From: Abiotrophia defectiva ATCC 49176
GTDB lineage: Bacteria; Bacillota; Bacilli; Lactobacillales; Aerococcaceae
Assembly: GCF_037041345.1 (NCBI RefSeq)
Contig: NZ_CP146287.1
Coordinates: 1,057,501 to 1,121,500, forward strand
Length of the DNA: 64,000 nucleotides
Reading direction: 5' to 3'
The translations under genes were made by a program, and so were the position numbers. Of this stretch, positions 41,651 through 51,711 are shown piece after piece. Position 1 is the first letter of the stretch; each line of letters opens with the position of its first letter. The notes below the pieces were generated by a model. The model was not told the origin of the DNA and ran no database searches. It saw only the letters and a program-made list of their open reading frames with translations.

Positions 41651-42449
41651 TAATTTCTCCTAACTGATCTTTTTTTTCTGCTAAAACGCGGATGACTTCT
41701 TCATGGACAGTGTCATGCGCGAAAATAATAGGACTGGCTGATAAAATGGATAGTTGAGAGCCGTCAGGCTTAGTTGCCTTGAAGCCCATAGCCTCACAGA
41801 TGGCCCATCCAGCTGCAAAGTCCCAAGGACTTAATTTGAAACTTAGGTAAACTGCTGCTTCACCACGAATGACTTCAATCACTTCAAGCGCAGCAGAACC
41901 GTGCGCCCGAACGCCTAAGACATTTTCTAAGAGGCGTTGGCTATTGCAACGGTTTTGGGTAAACATGGCCACGTTCCCTACTGCTAGAGAATCTTGCAGG
42001 CGGTCAATCTTAAGTGGCACCAGTGGCTGGCCGTTGAGGGTAGCGCCTTGGCCCACAATCCCCGCATAAAGGTCATGTTTCATGACATCGTAAATGTAGC
42101 CAGCTAATGGCTTACCATCTTGGAAAATCCCAATCAAAATGCCAAAGTTATTTTTCTGCTTAACGAAGTTAAGGGTCCCATCGATTGGATCAATGACCCA
42201 TACAATACCGGCCAAATCTTCCGTTCCTTGACTCATACCTTCCTCACCAATGATGCGATGGTCTGGGAAGTGGCTGGTAATCTTATCGACAAAGTATGCC
42301 TCTGTCGCCTTATCCATCTCCGTAACTAAGTCGCTGGCGCCTGTTTTCTGATCCACTTGAAGGGATCGTTTGAGTGATTGCCGTAAATTCTCAGCGGCTT
42401 CTTCTAGCCAGACCAAGACATGGGCATGAACTGTCTTAAAATCTTCCAT
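41637..42449 (-). CDS. Inositol monophosphatase family protein (SuhB-like)
   Basis: Mg-dependent sugar-phosphatase fold, 270 aa. Metal-binding motifs are GEEG (about residue 69), WVIDPIDGTLNFV and SPWDFAAGWAI near the C-terminus. The physiological substrate in Firmicutes is usually unknown. Overlaps UPF0223 upstream and typA downstream by 14 bp each. Confidence 0.92.
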   Translation of the reverse strand: MEDFKTVHAHVLVWLEEAAENLRQSLKRSLQVDQKTGASDLVTEMDKATEAYFVDKITSHFPDHRIIGEEGMSQGTEDLAGIVWVIDPIDGTLNFVKQKNNFGILIGIFQDGKPLAGYIYDVMKHDLYAGIVGQGATLNGQPLVPLKIDRLQDSLAVGNVAMFTQNRCNSQRLLENVLGVRAHGSAALEVIEVIRGEAAVYLSFKLSPWDFAAGWAICEAMGFKATKPDGSQLSILSASPIIFAHDTVHEEVIRVLAEKKDQLGEINEYA

Positions 42450-42747
42450 TTGAACCTCCTATGTTGATACGCACTACGGGGTTGTTCGCTGAGGAATCCT
42501 TGAGAGACTTCATTTGCCGAACGACCTGGTAGATAGAATAACCACTAGCTGACTGGAAAGCTCGATCTAGTCGCTTTTCTTCGCCAATACTGGTCACTAT
42601 TTGCTTGAATGCTTGGTAACGTGGCCACAGAGAATTGAGTTTGACCCCACTTTGGTAGACCGCCTCTACCCCTGATAGAAAGTCGACGACCGTGATAATT
42701 TCCTCTGTCGTCCAATCCGGGTTCAGGGGGTATTCAAACTGTGTCAT
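42436..42747 (-). CDS. UPF0223 family protein (YktA-like)
   Basis: 103 aa helical protein of unknown function from the ATG at 42747 (GGAGGAACG upstream; a longer frame to 42765 is not needed). The FEYPLNPDWTTEEIITVVDF opening and the FQSASGYSIYQVVRQMK segment are typical of UPF0223. It heads the UPF0223-suhB-typA operon, a common Lactobacillales arrangement. Confidence 0.9.
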   Translation of the reverse strand: MTQFEYPLNPDWTTEEIITVVDFLSGVEAVYQSGVKLNSLWPRYQAFKQIVTSIGEEKRLDRAFQSASGYSIYQVVRQMKSLKDSSANNPVVRINIGGSNGRF

Positions 42748-42915
42748 ACACGTTCCTCCATTCAAAACACTCTAACTATTATCATACCCTATTTTGGCCA
42801 AAAAATAAAAGGTAAACTTCATCGTCAACGCTTACAGACTATAATTTATCATCAATTTGTCTAGTCACTAGAATATTAAAGGCTTAATATACGAATTTTA
42901 TATAGTTTCCCCTCG

Positions 42916-42942
42916 GCAAAGCAAAAAGCAGAGTTGCTTTGC
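42916..42942 (-). terminator. Possible terminator after pyrE
   Basis: GCAAAGC (42916-42922) pairs with GCTTTGC (42936-42942) with a long loop, 20 bp past the pyrE stop. No clear minus-strand T-run. Confidence 0.35.
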
Positions 42943-42963
42943 AACCCTACTTTTTATGTAAGT

Positions 42964-43584
42964 TTAATTTCCTAATGTGTGGCGCCATTCAAGGAGCGAA
43001 GCCACGTCTTCTTGTTCGATATATTGAGCTTCCAGGGCCGCCTCGATTAAGGCTTCATAATTGGTTAGGGTATGGTAGCTTACTCCAGCTTCAGCAAAGG
43101 CCTGCTGAGCCTTGGTCAACTCATAAGAGAAGATGGCAACAACACCTAGAACTTGACAGCCTGCATCTTTTAGGGCTTGAGCCACCTTAAGCGAGGATAA
43201 GCCAGTCGAGATCAAGTCTTCCACGATGACCACCTTGACTCCCGGCGTCAAGTGCCCTTCAATCTGGTTGGTCCTACCGTGCTTCTTAGCGGAGTCCCGA
43301 ACATAAACCATGGGCAAATCCAGCAAATCGCTGACCCAAGCAGCGTGGGGAATACCAGCGGTTGCTGTCCCCGCTACTACTTGGACCTGAGGATAATGTT
43401 CCTTAATCACCAGACTTAAAGCCTGGGCAATCTTACGACGGACTGACGGATAGGACATGGTCAGGCGATTGTCACAGTAGATTGGCGATTGAATACCTGA
43501 TGTCCATGTAAAGTACTGGTGGGGTTGTAAGGCGACAGCTTTAATGGCTAATAATTCCTGGGCAATTTCTTTTGCACTGGACAT
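42964..43584 (-). CDS. pyrE: Orotate phosphoribosyltransferase
   Basis: Adds PRPP to orotate to make OMP, 206 aa. The PRPP-binding loop is [26 protein letters not shown] and TAGIPHAAW are further family segments. Last gene of the pyr operon, 16 bp after pyrF. Confidence 0.95.
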   Translation of the reverse strand: MSSAKEIAQELLAIKAVALQPHQYFTWTSGIQSPIYCDNRLTMSYPSVRRKIAQALSLVIKEHYPQVQVVAGTATAGIPHAAWVSDLLDLPMVYVRDSAKKHGRTNQIEGHLTPGVKVVIVEDLISTGLSSLKVAQALKDAGCQVLGVVAIFSYELTKAQQAFAEAGVSYHTLTNYEALIEAALEAQYIEQEDVASLLEWRHTLGN

Positions 43585-43600
43585 GAAAATCCTCCTATTC

Positions 43601-44314
43601 TTACTTCAAAAAGCTCTGACAAATGCCATCATATACGGCGACCGGGTCACTAGCCAGCGTAATTGGTCGTCCGACCACAATATGGCTTGAGCCTAGTTGA
43701 CGTGCGACTTCCGGTGTGGCGATGCGCTTTTGATCCTGACTTGGCCCACCAATCAAGCGTATACCTGGCGTGACAATGGCAAAGTCCTGACCACAAACCT
43801 CCCGAATATGGGGTGCTTCATGTACTGAGGCTACGACTCCATCCAAACCCGCTTCCTTGGTCAACTGCGCGTAATGACGGACACTGGTTACTAGGTCAAC
43901 TGGAATCAATTGTTCGGCCTGCATTTGTTCTTGAGAGGTAGAGGTTAACTGGGTTACAGCGATGGCTAAAGTTTCAGGGCTGCCTCCATCAATTAAGCCT
44001 TGCTTGGCAGCCTCCAGCATTTCCTTGCCCCCCGCGGCATGAAAATTAAGCATGTCCACTTTGAACTGGGCCAAACCCTTGCTTGCTCCATAAACTGTAT
44101 TGGGAATGTCATGTAGCTTAAGGTCTAAGAAGATGCGATGCCCTCTTTCCTTGAGAGCAGATAAGACTTGTGGCCCATTTTGTAGATAGAGTTCCATCCC
44201 AACCTTAACATAGAACTGGTCGTGGCCACTAAAGGGCGCTAAAAATGCCAAGCTTTCTTCTAAATTTTTGAAGTCTAATGCGACGATGACATCGCCAGAA
44301 TATCTTTGATTCAT
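43601..44314 (-). CDS. pyrF: Orotidine 5'-phosphate decarboxylase
   Basis: Converts OMP to UMP, 237 aa TIM barrel. The catalytic [11 protein letters not shown] motif with its Lys-Asp array is intact, VALDFKN opens the barrel, and VTPGIRL closes the phosphate site. It follows carB by 26 bp, where many relatives have pyrK-pyrD. Confidence 0.96.
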   Translation of the reverse strand: MNQRYSGDVIVALDFKNLEESLAFLAPFSGHDQFYVKVGMELYLQNGPQVLSALKERGHRIFLDLKLHDIPNTVYGASKGLAQFKVDMLNFHAAGGKEMLEAAKQGLIDGGSPETLAIAVTQLTSTSQEQMQAEQLIPVDLVTSVRHYAQLTKEAGLDGVVASVHEAPHIREVCGQDFAIVTPGIRLIGGPSQDQKRIATPEVARQLGSSHIVVGRPITLASDPVAVYDGICQSFLK

Positions 44315-44340
44315 AGTTCCTCCTTATGGATCAAGTTCGA

Positions 44341-47300
44341 CTAAGCTAAAGGCGTGATATGGAAAGAGGTGGATTCTAGCACCTTCAAGAGGGCCATACT
44401 CGTATCTAAAGAGGTGAAGCAGACAATTTCTTGCTCACTGGCTACCCGGCGAATCTTGAAGCCATCCTTGGTGACATCTTTATCCTTAGAAGTAGTGTTA
44501 ATGACTAGGTCCACTTGACCTTGATAGATGGCATCTAAGACATTGTGATCTTGGCTACCAATTTTGCCTACAGAAGCTACTTTAAGTCCTGCCTGGCTTA
44601 AGTAATCAGCGGTACCTGGGGTAGCCAAGAGATTGAAGCCCAAGTCACTAAAGCGACGTGCTAATTCTAAGGCTTCCGCCTTGTCTTCATTAGCCACTGT
44701 GAAGAGGATAGTTCCTTGATCTTTGACCTGGACACCGGCAGCCACTAGGCCTTTGTAGAGGGATTTTTCCAGGGTTAAGTCGCTACCCATGACTTCCCCG
44801 GTTGACTTCATTTCTGGCCCTAAGGCAGTATCGACATCCTTGAGTTTTTGGAAGCTAAAGACTGGTACCTTGGTGTAAACAGAAGACGGTTCAGGTAACA
44901 AGCCAGACTGGTAGCCTAGGTCACCTAGGGATTGGCCTAAAATAGCTTGCATGGCTAATTGTGCCATAGGGACGCCTGTAATCTTACTGAGGAATGGGAC
45001 GGTCCGTGAACTACGTGGGTTCACTTCCAAGACATAAAGTTCACCCTTGCTAAGCACATACTGGATATTAAGTAGGCCTACAATGTTAAGACCCTTAGCT
45101 AGGCGAATGGTATAGTCGACCAGCTGCTCCTTCTGAGCCTGACTTAAGGTCTGAGGTGGGTAAACGGCGATGGAGTCCCCTGAGTGGACCCCTGCCCGCT
45201 CAATATGTTCCATAATGCCTGGAATGACCACGGTTTGACCATCACAAATGGCATCGACTTCGATTTCTTGACCGATGAGATAACGGTCTGTTAGGACAGG
45301 ATGTTCTGGTGACACCCGCACGGCAGTTTCCATATAGCGTCGTAAATCAGCTTCTTCATAGACGATTTCCATGGCGCGACCGCCCAAGACATAGGAAGGT
45401 CTCACCAAAACTGGATAGCCAATGGACGCCGCATTAGCAACGGCAGTTTCTGTATCTGAAGCTGTCTTACCTAAAGGTTGTGGGATATCTAATTCATGCA
45501 AGAGCTGCTCGAACTTATCCCGGTTTTCAGCCTTGTCAATTTCTTCCAGACTAGTTCCAAGGATTTTTACCCCATGTCTTTGTAGTTTATCGGCTAGATT
45601 AATGGCAGTCTGACCACCAAATTGCACGACCACCCCCAAAGGCTGCTCGTGATTCAAGATCGCCATGACATCTTCTTCAGTTAGCGGTTCAAAGTAGAGT
45701 TTGTCAGAAATGGTAAAGTCGGTTGAGACGGTTTCTGGGTTGTTGTTGATAATAATGGCTTCGTAACCCGCTGCCTTAATGGCTAGAACAGCATGGACAG
45801 TCGCGTAGTCAAATTCTACCCCTTGACCGATACGGATTGGGCCAGAGCCTAGCACCACGATTTTAGGTTTGTCCGTCACGATAGATTCATTCTCTGCTTC
45901 ATAGCTGGAATAGAAATAAGGAGTTGAAGACTCGAATTCTGCCGCACAGGTATCCACCATCTTGAAGACAGGTGTGATGCCCGCTTCTTGACGTAACTGA
46001 TAAACTGCTGCCTCAGTAGTCTGCCAACGGTGGGCAATGATTTTGTCAGAGAAACCATATCGTTTGGCATAAGCTAAGAGATTGAGGTCATGCGGATGGG
46101 CCTTTAGCTCATGTTCCAAATCAATAATATGTTGCATCTTATCAAGGAAGAAGCGGTCTATTTTGGTCATGTCATGAATCTGATCAAGGCTGACGCCCCG
46201 TCTCAGGGCTTCGCCAATAAAGAAGAGGCGTTCATCACTACCCGCTTGGACCTTTTCCATGATTTCTTCCAAACTGAAGCTATCACCATTAGGCAGGCCC
46301 AAATGGTGGACGCCGTATTCAAGTGAGCGGATGGCCTTCAGTAAAGATTCCTCATAGGTCCGCCCCATGGCCATAACCTCACCCGTTGCCTTCATTTGAG
46401 TGCCTAACTTACGATCGGCACGTTCGAATTTATCAAAAGGGAAACGTGGAATCTTGCTGACCACATAGTCTAGACTGGGTTCGAAGCAGGCATAAGAATT
46501 CTGGGTGACTGGATTGAGAATTTCATCCAAGGTTAATCCGACGGCAATCTTAGCAGCAATCTTAGCAATTGGATAGCCCGTTGCCTTAGATGCTAAGGCC
46601 GAGGACCGAGATACGCGCGGGTTCACTTCAATGATATAGTAGTTAAAAGAATCTGGGTCCAAGGCTAATTGGACATTACAGCCCCCTTCTATCTTAAGGG
46701 CGCGAATAATTTTAAGTGACACGTCGCGTAGCATGTGGTACTCACGGTCGGTCAGGGTTTGGGATGGGGCCACCACAACTGAATCCCCGGTATGAATGCC
46801 TACAGGATCAATGTTTTCCATGTTGCAGACGACGATGGCAGTGTCATTAGCGTCTCGCATGACTTCATACTCGATTTCCTTATAACCTGCGATGGATTTT
46901 TCTAGCAAACATTGGGTTACGGGCGAATAATGAAGACCTGAAGAAACTATTTCATCTAAATCCTGATCATTATAACAAATACCGCCACCAGTCCCCCCCA
47001 TGGTAAAGGCCGGACGAACAATAACTGGATAGCCAATTTGTGCCACAAAATCTCGAGCTTGATCTAAGTTGGTGACAATTTCTGATTCAGGCACCGGCTC
47101 TCCCAATTCCTGCATGAGTTGACGGAAGAGCTGGCGGTCTTCCGCTTGCTCGATGGAGGCTAGTTTGGTGCCTAGTAATTCGACACCGTATTGGTCTAAG
47201 ACTCCTTGGCGATGCAATTCAACGGCTAGGTTAAGCCCAACTTGGCCACCGAGGGTTGGCAACAAGGCATCTGGTCGTTCCTTACGGATGATTTTGCTGA

Positions 47301-47520
47301 CAAATTCTAATGTTAGTGGCTCCATATAAACCTTATCAGCAATCTGACGGTCAGTCATAATGGTGGCCGGATTAGAGTTAACCAGGATAACTTGGTAGCC
47401 CTCTTCCTTCAAAGAAAGGCAAGCCTGAGTCCCGGCATAATCGAATTCTGCAGCCTGCCCAATTGTAATGGGACCCGACCCAATAACCAGAATTGTTTGA
47501 ATATCTTGACGTTTTGGCAT
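44341..47520 (-). CDS. carB: Carbamoyl-phosphate synthase large subunit
   Basis: 1059 aa, the full length of the family. Two ATP-grasp halves (about 1-550 and 551-930), each with a GSGPIxIGQxxEFDYA opening ([13 protein letters not shown] and [13 protein letters not shown]), followed by the C-terminal MGS-like allosteric domain. Makes carbamoyl phosphate with CarA, 12 bp upstream. Because it sits in the PyrR-controlled operon, it is likely the pyrimidine-specific form. Confidence 0.97.
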   Translation of the reverse strand: MPKRQDIQTILVIGSGPITIGQAAEFDYAGTQACLSLKEEGYQVILVNSNPATIMTDRQIADKVYMEPLTLEFVSKIIRKERPDALLPTLGGQVGLNLAVELHRQGVLDQYGVELLGTKLASIEQAEDRQLFRQLMQELGEPVPESEIVTNLDQARDFVAQIGYPVIVRPAFTMGGTGGGICYNDQDLDEIVSSGLHYSPVTQCLLEKSIAGYKEIEYEVMRDANDTAIVVCNMENIDPVGIHTGDSVVVAPSQTLTDREYHMLRDVSLKIIRALKIEGGCNVQLALDPDSFNYYIIEVNPRVSRSSALASKATGYPIAKIAAKIAVGLTLDEILNPVTQNSYACFEPSLDYVVSKIPRFPFDKFERADRKLGTQMKATGEVMAMGRTYEESLLKAIRSLEYGVHHLGLPNGDSFSLEEIMEKVQAGSDERLFFIGEALRRGVSLDQIHDMTKIDRFFLDKMQHIIDLEHELKAHPHDLNLLAYAKRYGFSDKIIAHRWQTTEAAVYQLRQEAGITPVFKMVDTCAAEFESSTPYFYSSYEAENESIVTDKPKIVVLGSGPIRIGQGVEFDYATVHAVLAIKAAGYEAIIINNNPETVSTDFTISDKLYFEPLTEEDVMAILNHEQPLGVVVQFGGQTAINLADKLQRHGVKILGTSLEEIDKAENRDKFEQLLHELDIPQPLGKTASDTETAVANAASIGYPVLVRPSYVLGGRAMEIVYEEADLRRYMETAVRVSPEHPVLTDRYLIGQEIEVDAICDGQTVVIPGIMEHIERAGVHSGDSIAVYPPQTLSQAQKEQLVDYTIRLAKGLNIVGLLNIQYVLSKGELYVLEVNPRSSRTVPFLSKITGVPMAQLAMQAILGQSLGDLGYQSGLLPEPSSVYTKVPVFSFQKLKDVDTALGPEMKSTGEVMGSDLTLEKSLYKGLVAAGVQVKDQGTILFTVANEDKAEALELARRFSDLGFNLLATPGTADYLSQAGLKVASVGKIGSQDHNVLDAIYQGQVDLVINTTSKDKDVTKDGFKIRRVASEQEIVCFTSLDTSMALLKVLESTSFHITPLA

Positions 47521-47532
47521 AATTCGACTCCT

Positions 47533-48633
47533 TTACTTGTGGTGACGAGACTGAGCTTGGAAGGCTTTCATATTCTCAATAAACTGATCAAAGAGATAAT
47601 TAGGATCATGAGGTCCTGGCGATGCTTCGGGATGATATTGTACTGAGAAAACTGGGTAGAATTTATGTCGAACGCCTTCGCAGGTGGAGTCATTGACTGA
47701 CAAATGAGTTAATTCCAGGTCTGTATCTGCCAATGAGTCAATATCTACACTGTAACCATGGTTTTGCGAAGTCAAGTCTACCTTGCCTGTCAATAGATTT
47801 TTGACTGGATGGTTGGCACCACGATGGCCAAATTTGAGTTTGTAGGTCTTAGCTCCTGCTGCCAAACTAATCAGTTGATGACCCATGCAAATACCAAAAA
47901 TTGGTAGTTTGTCCATGATTTGGCCAATCATGGCAATGGTCTCTGGCACATCCTCAGGGTCGCCAGGTCCATTAGAGAGCATGACGCCATCAGGTTGAAG
48001 CCGTAAAACTTCCTGAGCGCTAATATTATGAGGCACCACTACAATGTCACAGTTACGCTCATTAAGCTCACGCAGAATACCTGACTTCATGCCTAAATCA
48101 ACCAGAACCACTCGATAGCCCGTTCCTGACGACAGGAAAGCCTTAGAAGTCGACACTTGGGCAATTTGGTCCCTAGCCAATTCAGTCTCTCTTAGTTTTT
48201 CTAGCACTTGTGCTGAATCTTCGGATAAGTCAGTAATAATCCCCTTAATCGTCCCATATTGGCGAATCTTTCGCGTCAGACTACGGGTATCAATGCCCCA
48301 AATTCCTGGGATATCTAATTCTTTGAGTGCTTGATCTAAGGACATTTGGCTACGGAAGTTAGAAGGCTTTTGGCAGACTTCGCGGACTACTAGGCCCTTG
48401 ATAGAGGGATTAATGGTCTCAAAGTCATCTCGGTTAATGCCATAATTACCAATTAAGGGATAGGTAAAGGTGACAATTTGACCGTTATAGGAAGGGTCTG
48501 ATAATGTTTCTTGGTAGCCTGTCATGGCGGTATTGAAGACGACTTCCCCTAACATAGCCCGGTCAGCACCAAAGCCATAGCCCTTGTAGATGGTTCCATC
48601 TTCTAGAATCAGCTGTTTATCATATCTATACAT
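47533..48633 (-). CDS. carA: Carbamoyl-phosphate synthase small subunit
   Basis: Glutamine amidotransferase subunit, 366 aa. N-terminal CPSase domain (LEDGTIYKGYGFGA), then class I amidotransferase with the nucleophile in GICMGHQL and catalytic His-Glu in VQYHPEASPGP. It follows pyrC by 27 bp. Confidence 0.97.
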   Translation of the reverse strand: MYRYDKQLILEDGTIYKGYGFGADRAMLGEVVFNTAMTGYQETLSDPSYNGQIVTFTYPLIGNYGINRDDFETINPSIKGLVVREVCQKPSNFRSQMSLDQALKELDIPGIWGIDTRSLTRKIRQYGTIKGIITDLSEDSAQVLEKLRETELARDQIAQVSTSKAFLSSGTGYRVVLVDLGMKSGILRELNERNCDIVVVPHNISAQEVLRLQPDGVMLSNGPGDPEDVPETIAMIGQIMDKLPIFGICMGHQLISLAAGAKTYKLKFGHRGANHPVKNLLTGKVDLTSQNHGYSVDIDSLADTDLELTHLSVNDSTCEGVRHKFYPVFSVQYHPEASPGPHDPNYLFDQFIENMKAFQAQSRHHK

Positions 48634-48660
48634 ATGCTCGCTCCTTGTTTTACTAGGCTT

Positions 48661-49938
48661 TTAGGCAAAAAATGCGGTATCTTGATAGGCGATGCGTCCT
48701 TGGCTAATAGTCAGGATAGGCCAACCATAAACTTCTTGACCGGCGTATGGCGTGTTACGCCCTTTGGATAAGAAGTTCTCAGGTTGGATACTTGCTACCT
48801 TGTCTAAATCGATAACGACTAAATCAGCAGGCTGCCCAACGGCTAGGGTTCCATAAGGTAGGTCAAAAATTTTAGCCACATTAGTCGACATCTTGTCCAA
48901 GAGAAAATCTAGGGACATAATGCCTGGCTTGACAAAGTGGGTATAGAGCTGGCTAAAGGCTGTCTCAGACCCTACAATACCAAAGGCCGCCTCCTGCATT
49001 GGCAAGTCTTTCTCATACAGAGCGTGTGGCGCATGGTCAGTAGCGATAATGTCGATGGTCCCATCTAAGAGGCCAGCAATTAGGGCTCGGCGATCCTCAG
49101 CTGCGCGCAGGGGTGGATTCATTTTCCAGAAACCATGGTTGTGAGGAATGTCGTCCTCGTCACTCAGTAAATGATGGGGGCAGACTTCGCAAGTCACCTT
49201 AATACCGTTGGCCTTTGCCTCACGAACAAGGCGAACGGATTCCTTGGTCGACACATGGCAGACATGATAGTGACAGCCTGCCGCTTCAGCCAAGAGAATG
49301 TCGCGGGCAATCTGAACCGATTCGCAGACAGATGGAATACCTGGCAGACCTAGTTCCCGACTGCGGCAGCCACAGTGCATGCAGCCACCCCGAATTAGGG
49401 AATTGTCCTCGCAATGGGCCACAATGGCTTTGTTAAGGCGGGCGGCCACACACATGGATTCATACATCATATTAGCATTTTGGACCCCACGCCCATCATC
49501 ACTGAAGGCAAAAACATGTTGAGCTAACTCGTCAAACTGAGCATAGTCCTCCCCTAGCTCCCCTTTGGTAATGGCACCGTAAGGAATGGCCCTAATAACC
49601 GAATCGCGTGCAATAATGTCTAGCTGGGGCTTAAGGTGGTCATAGGAATCGGGAACTGGATTGAGGTTGGGCATGGGCATAGCCGTAGTGAAGCCACCGC
49701 GTGCAGCCGCTCTGGAAGCATGGTAGATATTTTCCTTGTATTCAAATCCTGGTTCCCGCCAGTGGACATGGACATCAATAAAACCCGGTGCTAGGAGTTT
49801 ACTTTTAAGGTCAAATGTTTGATCCGCACTGGCATTGAGCTCCTTGTCCATGGCTAAAATCTTTTCCCCATCAATCAGAATTTCGACAGGCTCTAAATGC
49901 CCCTTGACCAGACGACGACCATTTTTGAGTAATAGCAT
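48661..49938 (-). CDS. pyrC: Dihydroorotase with extra Cys cluster
   Basis: Zinc amidohydrolase that closes carbamoyl-aspartate to dihydroorotate, 425 aa. Metal ligands fit H57-V-H59 (DVHVHWREPG), H175 (AHCED), H228 (CHVSTKES) and D301 (ATDHAPH). The region after H175 reads GGCMHCGCRSRELG, with C186-x-x-C189-x-C191 and C205 where relatives usually have no Cys. Third pyr gene, 23 bp after pyrB. Confidence 0.95.
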   Translation of the reverse strand: MLLLKNGRRLVKGHLEPVEILIDGEKILAMDKELNASADQTFDLKSKLLAPGFIDVHVHWREPGFEYKENIYHASRAAARGGFTTAMPMPNLNPVPDSYDHLKPQLDIIARDSVIRAIPYGAITKGELGEDYAQFDELAQHVFAFSDDGRGVQNANMMYESMCVAARLNKAIVAHCEDNSLIRGGCMHCGCRSRELGLPGIPSVCESVQIARDILLAEAAGCHYHVCHVSTKESVRLVREAKANGIKVTCEVCPHHLLSDEDDIPHNHGFWKMNPPLRAAEDRRALIAGLLDGTIDIIATDHAPHALYEKDLPMQEAAFGIVGSETAFSQLYTHFVKPGIMSLDFLLDKMSTNVAKIFDLPYGTLAVGQPADLVVIDLDKVASIQPENFLSKGRNTPYAGQEVYGWPILTISQGRIAYQDTAFFA

Positions 49939-49961
49939 GATGTGACTTCCTTTCTATCTTG

Positions 49962-50843
49962 TTAGAGGGCGTTATCGGCAATCAGTTTCTCCAGAATGGC
50001 TTGGCGCATATAACGGCCATTGGTCATCTGGGTGAAAATGCGAGATTGAGGAGCTTCCACCAACTCAGAGGCAATCTCCATGTCCCGGTTGACTGGTGCC
50101 GGATGCATGACAATGGCCTGTGGCTTGAGGGCTCGATAGCGAGCTGGCGTTAGGCCATAACGAGCATGATATTCTGCTTGGCTTAAGGCCACTTGCTCCT
50201 GATGGCGTTCAAATTGGACGCGTAATAGCATGCAGGCATCGACTTGGCCAATGACCTGGTCGAAGTCGACCATTTGCCCCAAGGTCGGGTCTGCAAAGAC
50301 TTGAGGTCCCACAAATTGAACCTTGGCCCCCAATCGGGTCAGCATGTGATAGTTGCTTCGGGCCACCCGCGAATTCTTGATATCACCTGCTATCACTAGC
50401 TCCAGCCCTTCTATATGGCCAAATTCTTCATAGAGGGTCATCAAATCCAGCAAGCACTGGCTAGGATGTTCCCCACTGCCATCGCCACCGCTGATGACCG
50501 GAATGGTCAGGCCTTCTAGTTCCTGATAGTAAGCTTCTTGGCTATGGCGAATGACCAAGATGTTGCAGCCAATCGCTTCAAGCGTCTTACAGGTATCATA
50601 GAGGGTCTCACCCTTGTTAACTGAAGAAGTTGAAGCGTCAAAATTCAGGACCTGCAAGCCTAACTTCATTTGAGCGACCTCAAAACTGTGCTTAGTCCGC
50701 GTTGAGTTTTCGAAGAAAAGATTGGCGGCAATTAAATCCGGCCGATGAATGGGACTGGCTCCTGCCTTGAGCTCTAAGGCTCTCTCAATCAGGCCATAGA
50801 CCTCCTCATTGCTTAAATCTGACATCTTTACTAAGTTTCGCAT
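49962..50843 (-). CDS. pyrB: Aspartate carbamoyltransferase catalytic subunit
   Basis: Carbamoylates aspartate in the first committed pyrimidine step, 293 aa. [13 protein letters not shown] is the carbamoyl-phosphate loop, [13 protein letters not shown] and the HPAPVNRD motif are present. The ATG at 50843 has AAGGAGGAG upstream; the longer frame to 50861 is unnecessary. It is preceded by the PyrR attenuator. Confidence 0.96.
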   Translation of the reverse strand: MRNLVKMSDLSNEEVYGLIERALELKAGASPIHRPDLIAANLFFENSTRTKHSFEVAQMKLGLQVLNFDASTSSVNKGETLYDTCKTLEAIGCNILVIRHSQEAYYQELEGLTIPVISGGDGSGEHPSQCLLDLMTLYEEFGHIEGLELVIAGDIKNSRVARSNYHMLTRLGAKVQFVGPQVFADPTLGQMVDFDQVIGQVDACMLLRVQFERHQEQVALSQAEYHARYGLTPARYRALKPQAIVMHPAPVNRDMEIASELVEAPQSRIFTQMTNGRYMRQAILEKLIADNAL

Positions 50844-50875
50844 ACGTCTCCTCCTTATCATGCTATCAAACTATA

Positions 50876-50983
50876 AGAAAAAACCACCTAATAGTCCGAG
50901 CTATCAGGTGGTTGACTTATGAGCGTCTTATTATCGCCTAACAAGACCCTTAAGTTTTCCTCTTGATAGCCTCTCTGGACTAG
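50876..50983 (-). promoter_or_regulatory. PyrR attenuator between pyrR and pyrB
   Basis: The minus-strand RNA carries a PyrR-binding loop AGTCCAGAGAGGCT (about 50970-50983), a terminator (ACCACCTGATAG... paired with CTATTAGGTGGT, 50882-50913, then TTTTTTC), and an antiterminator pairing: GCTATCA of the binding loop (50964-50970) is complementary to TGATAGC in the terminator 5' arm (50900-50906). UMP-bound PyrR would favour termination before pyrB. Confidence 0.92.
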
Positions 50984-50999
50984 CTTAAAAAGTCAAATC

Positions 51000-51530
51000 T
51001 TAAGTGAGTAGAATTTCTTCAGTCCCATCCACTTCTTGCAAACAGACATGGACATTCTCCTCTTGCGAAGTGGGAATGTTCTTGCCAATAAAGTCTGCCC
51101 GAATGGGAAGCTCGCGGTGGCCGCGGTCCACCATAATGGCCAAACGAATGACCTGGGGACGGCTAACGTCGAGGATGGCATCCATAGCGGCACGCACAGT
51201 ACGGCCTGTATAGAGGACATCATCCACAATGACCACAGTCTTGTCAGTTAAATTGTGAGTAAAAGAAAGATGTTTTATTTGTGGATCAGCATGATTCTTA
51301 ACCAAATCATCCCGATAGAATTGAATATCGATGTGTTCTACACCCACTTGAACCTGGGTAATGGTCGCTAGTTTCTCTTGCAGGCGATCAGCTAGATTGG
51401 CCCCTCGAGTCTTAATGCCGACCAAAACTACTTGATGAATATCAGTCCGCTCATTGATTTCATGAGCCATGCGGGTCAGCATGCGATTTATTTGGCTAGC
51501 ATCGAATAAAACACGTCGTTTCATGGTCAC
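51000..51530 (-). CDS. pyrR: Bifunctional pyr operon regulator / uracil phosphoribosyltransferase PyrR
   Basis: RNA-binding attenuation protein with weak UPRTase activity, 176 aa. PRPP loop VVIVDDVLYTGRTVRAA and the RGHRELPIRADFIGKNIPTS signature are intact. It heads the pyr operon, with a strong promoter at 51642-51670 and attenuators downstream and possibly upstream. Confidence 0.96.
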   Translation of the reverse strand: MTMKRRVLFDASQINRMLTRMAHEINERTDIHQVVLVGIKTRGANLADRLQEKLATITQVQVGVEHIDIQFYRDDLVKNHADPQIKHLSFTHNLTDKTVVIVDDVLYTGRTVRAAMDAILDVSRPQVIRLAIMVDRGHRELPIRADFIGKNIPTSQEENVHVCLQEVDGTEEILLT

Positions 51531-51580
51531 TTCTCCATCTAGACAAAATCGTCGACATGGCCAAGTCTAAGCTGGCCTGA

Positions 51581-51606
51581 GCACCTTGGAAACCTCACGG
51601 GATTTC
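51581..51606 (-). promoter_or_regulatory. Second PyrR-binding-like loop in the pyrR leader
   Basis: The leader RNA contains AATCCCGTGAGGTTTCCAAG, which matches the PyrR-site pattern (A)UCCnGnGAGGyU...AAGG. Downstream is a GGCCA...TGGCC hairpin near 51555-51577 but no U-run, so control here may be on translation or by an unusual terminator. Confidence 0.6.
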
Positions 51607-51641
51607 CTTAAAAATTCGGATTTTGCCCCTAAATTGCTACT

Positions 51642-51670
51642 AGTATACCCTTAAAGCCAGCCAGTGTCAA
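51642..51670 (-). promoter_or_regulatory. pyr operon promoter, TTGACA-17-TATACT
   Basis: Minus-strand -35 TTGACA (51665-51670), 17-bp spacer, -10 TATACT (51642-51647), leaving a leader of about 105 nt before pyrR. Confidence 0.85.
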
Positions 51671-51681
51671 TTAAATAAGTG

Positions 51682-51705
51682 AAAAAGCCCCCTAAAAAGG
51701 GAGCT
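51682..51705 (-). terminator. Terminator of the LPXTG protein gene
   Basis: AGCCCCCT (51686-51693) pairs with AGGGAGCT (51698-51705) with one weak pair, four-base loop, then TTTTTC on the minus strand. Confidence 0.85.
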
Positions 51706-51711
51706 TTCTTT

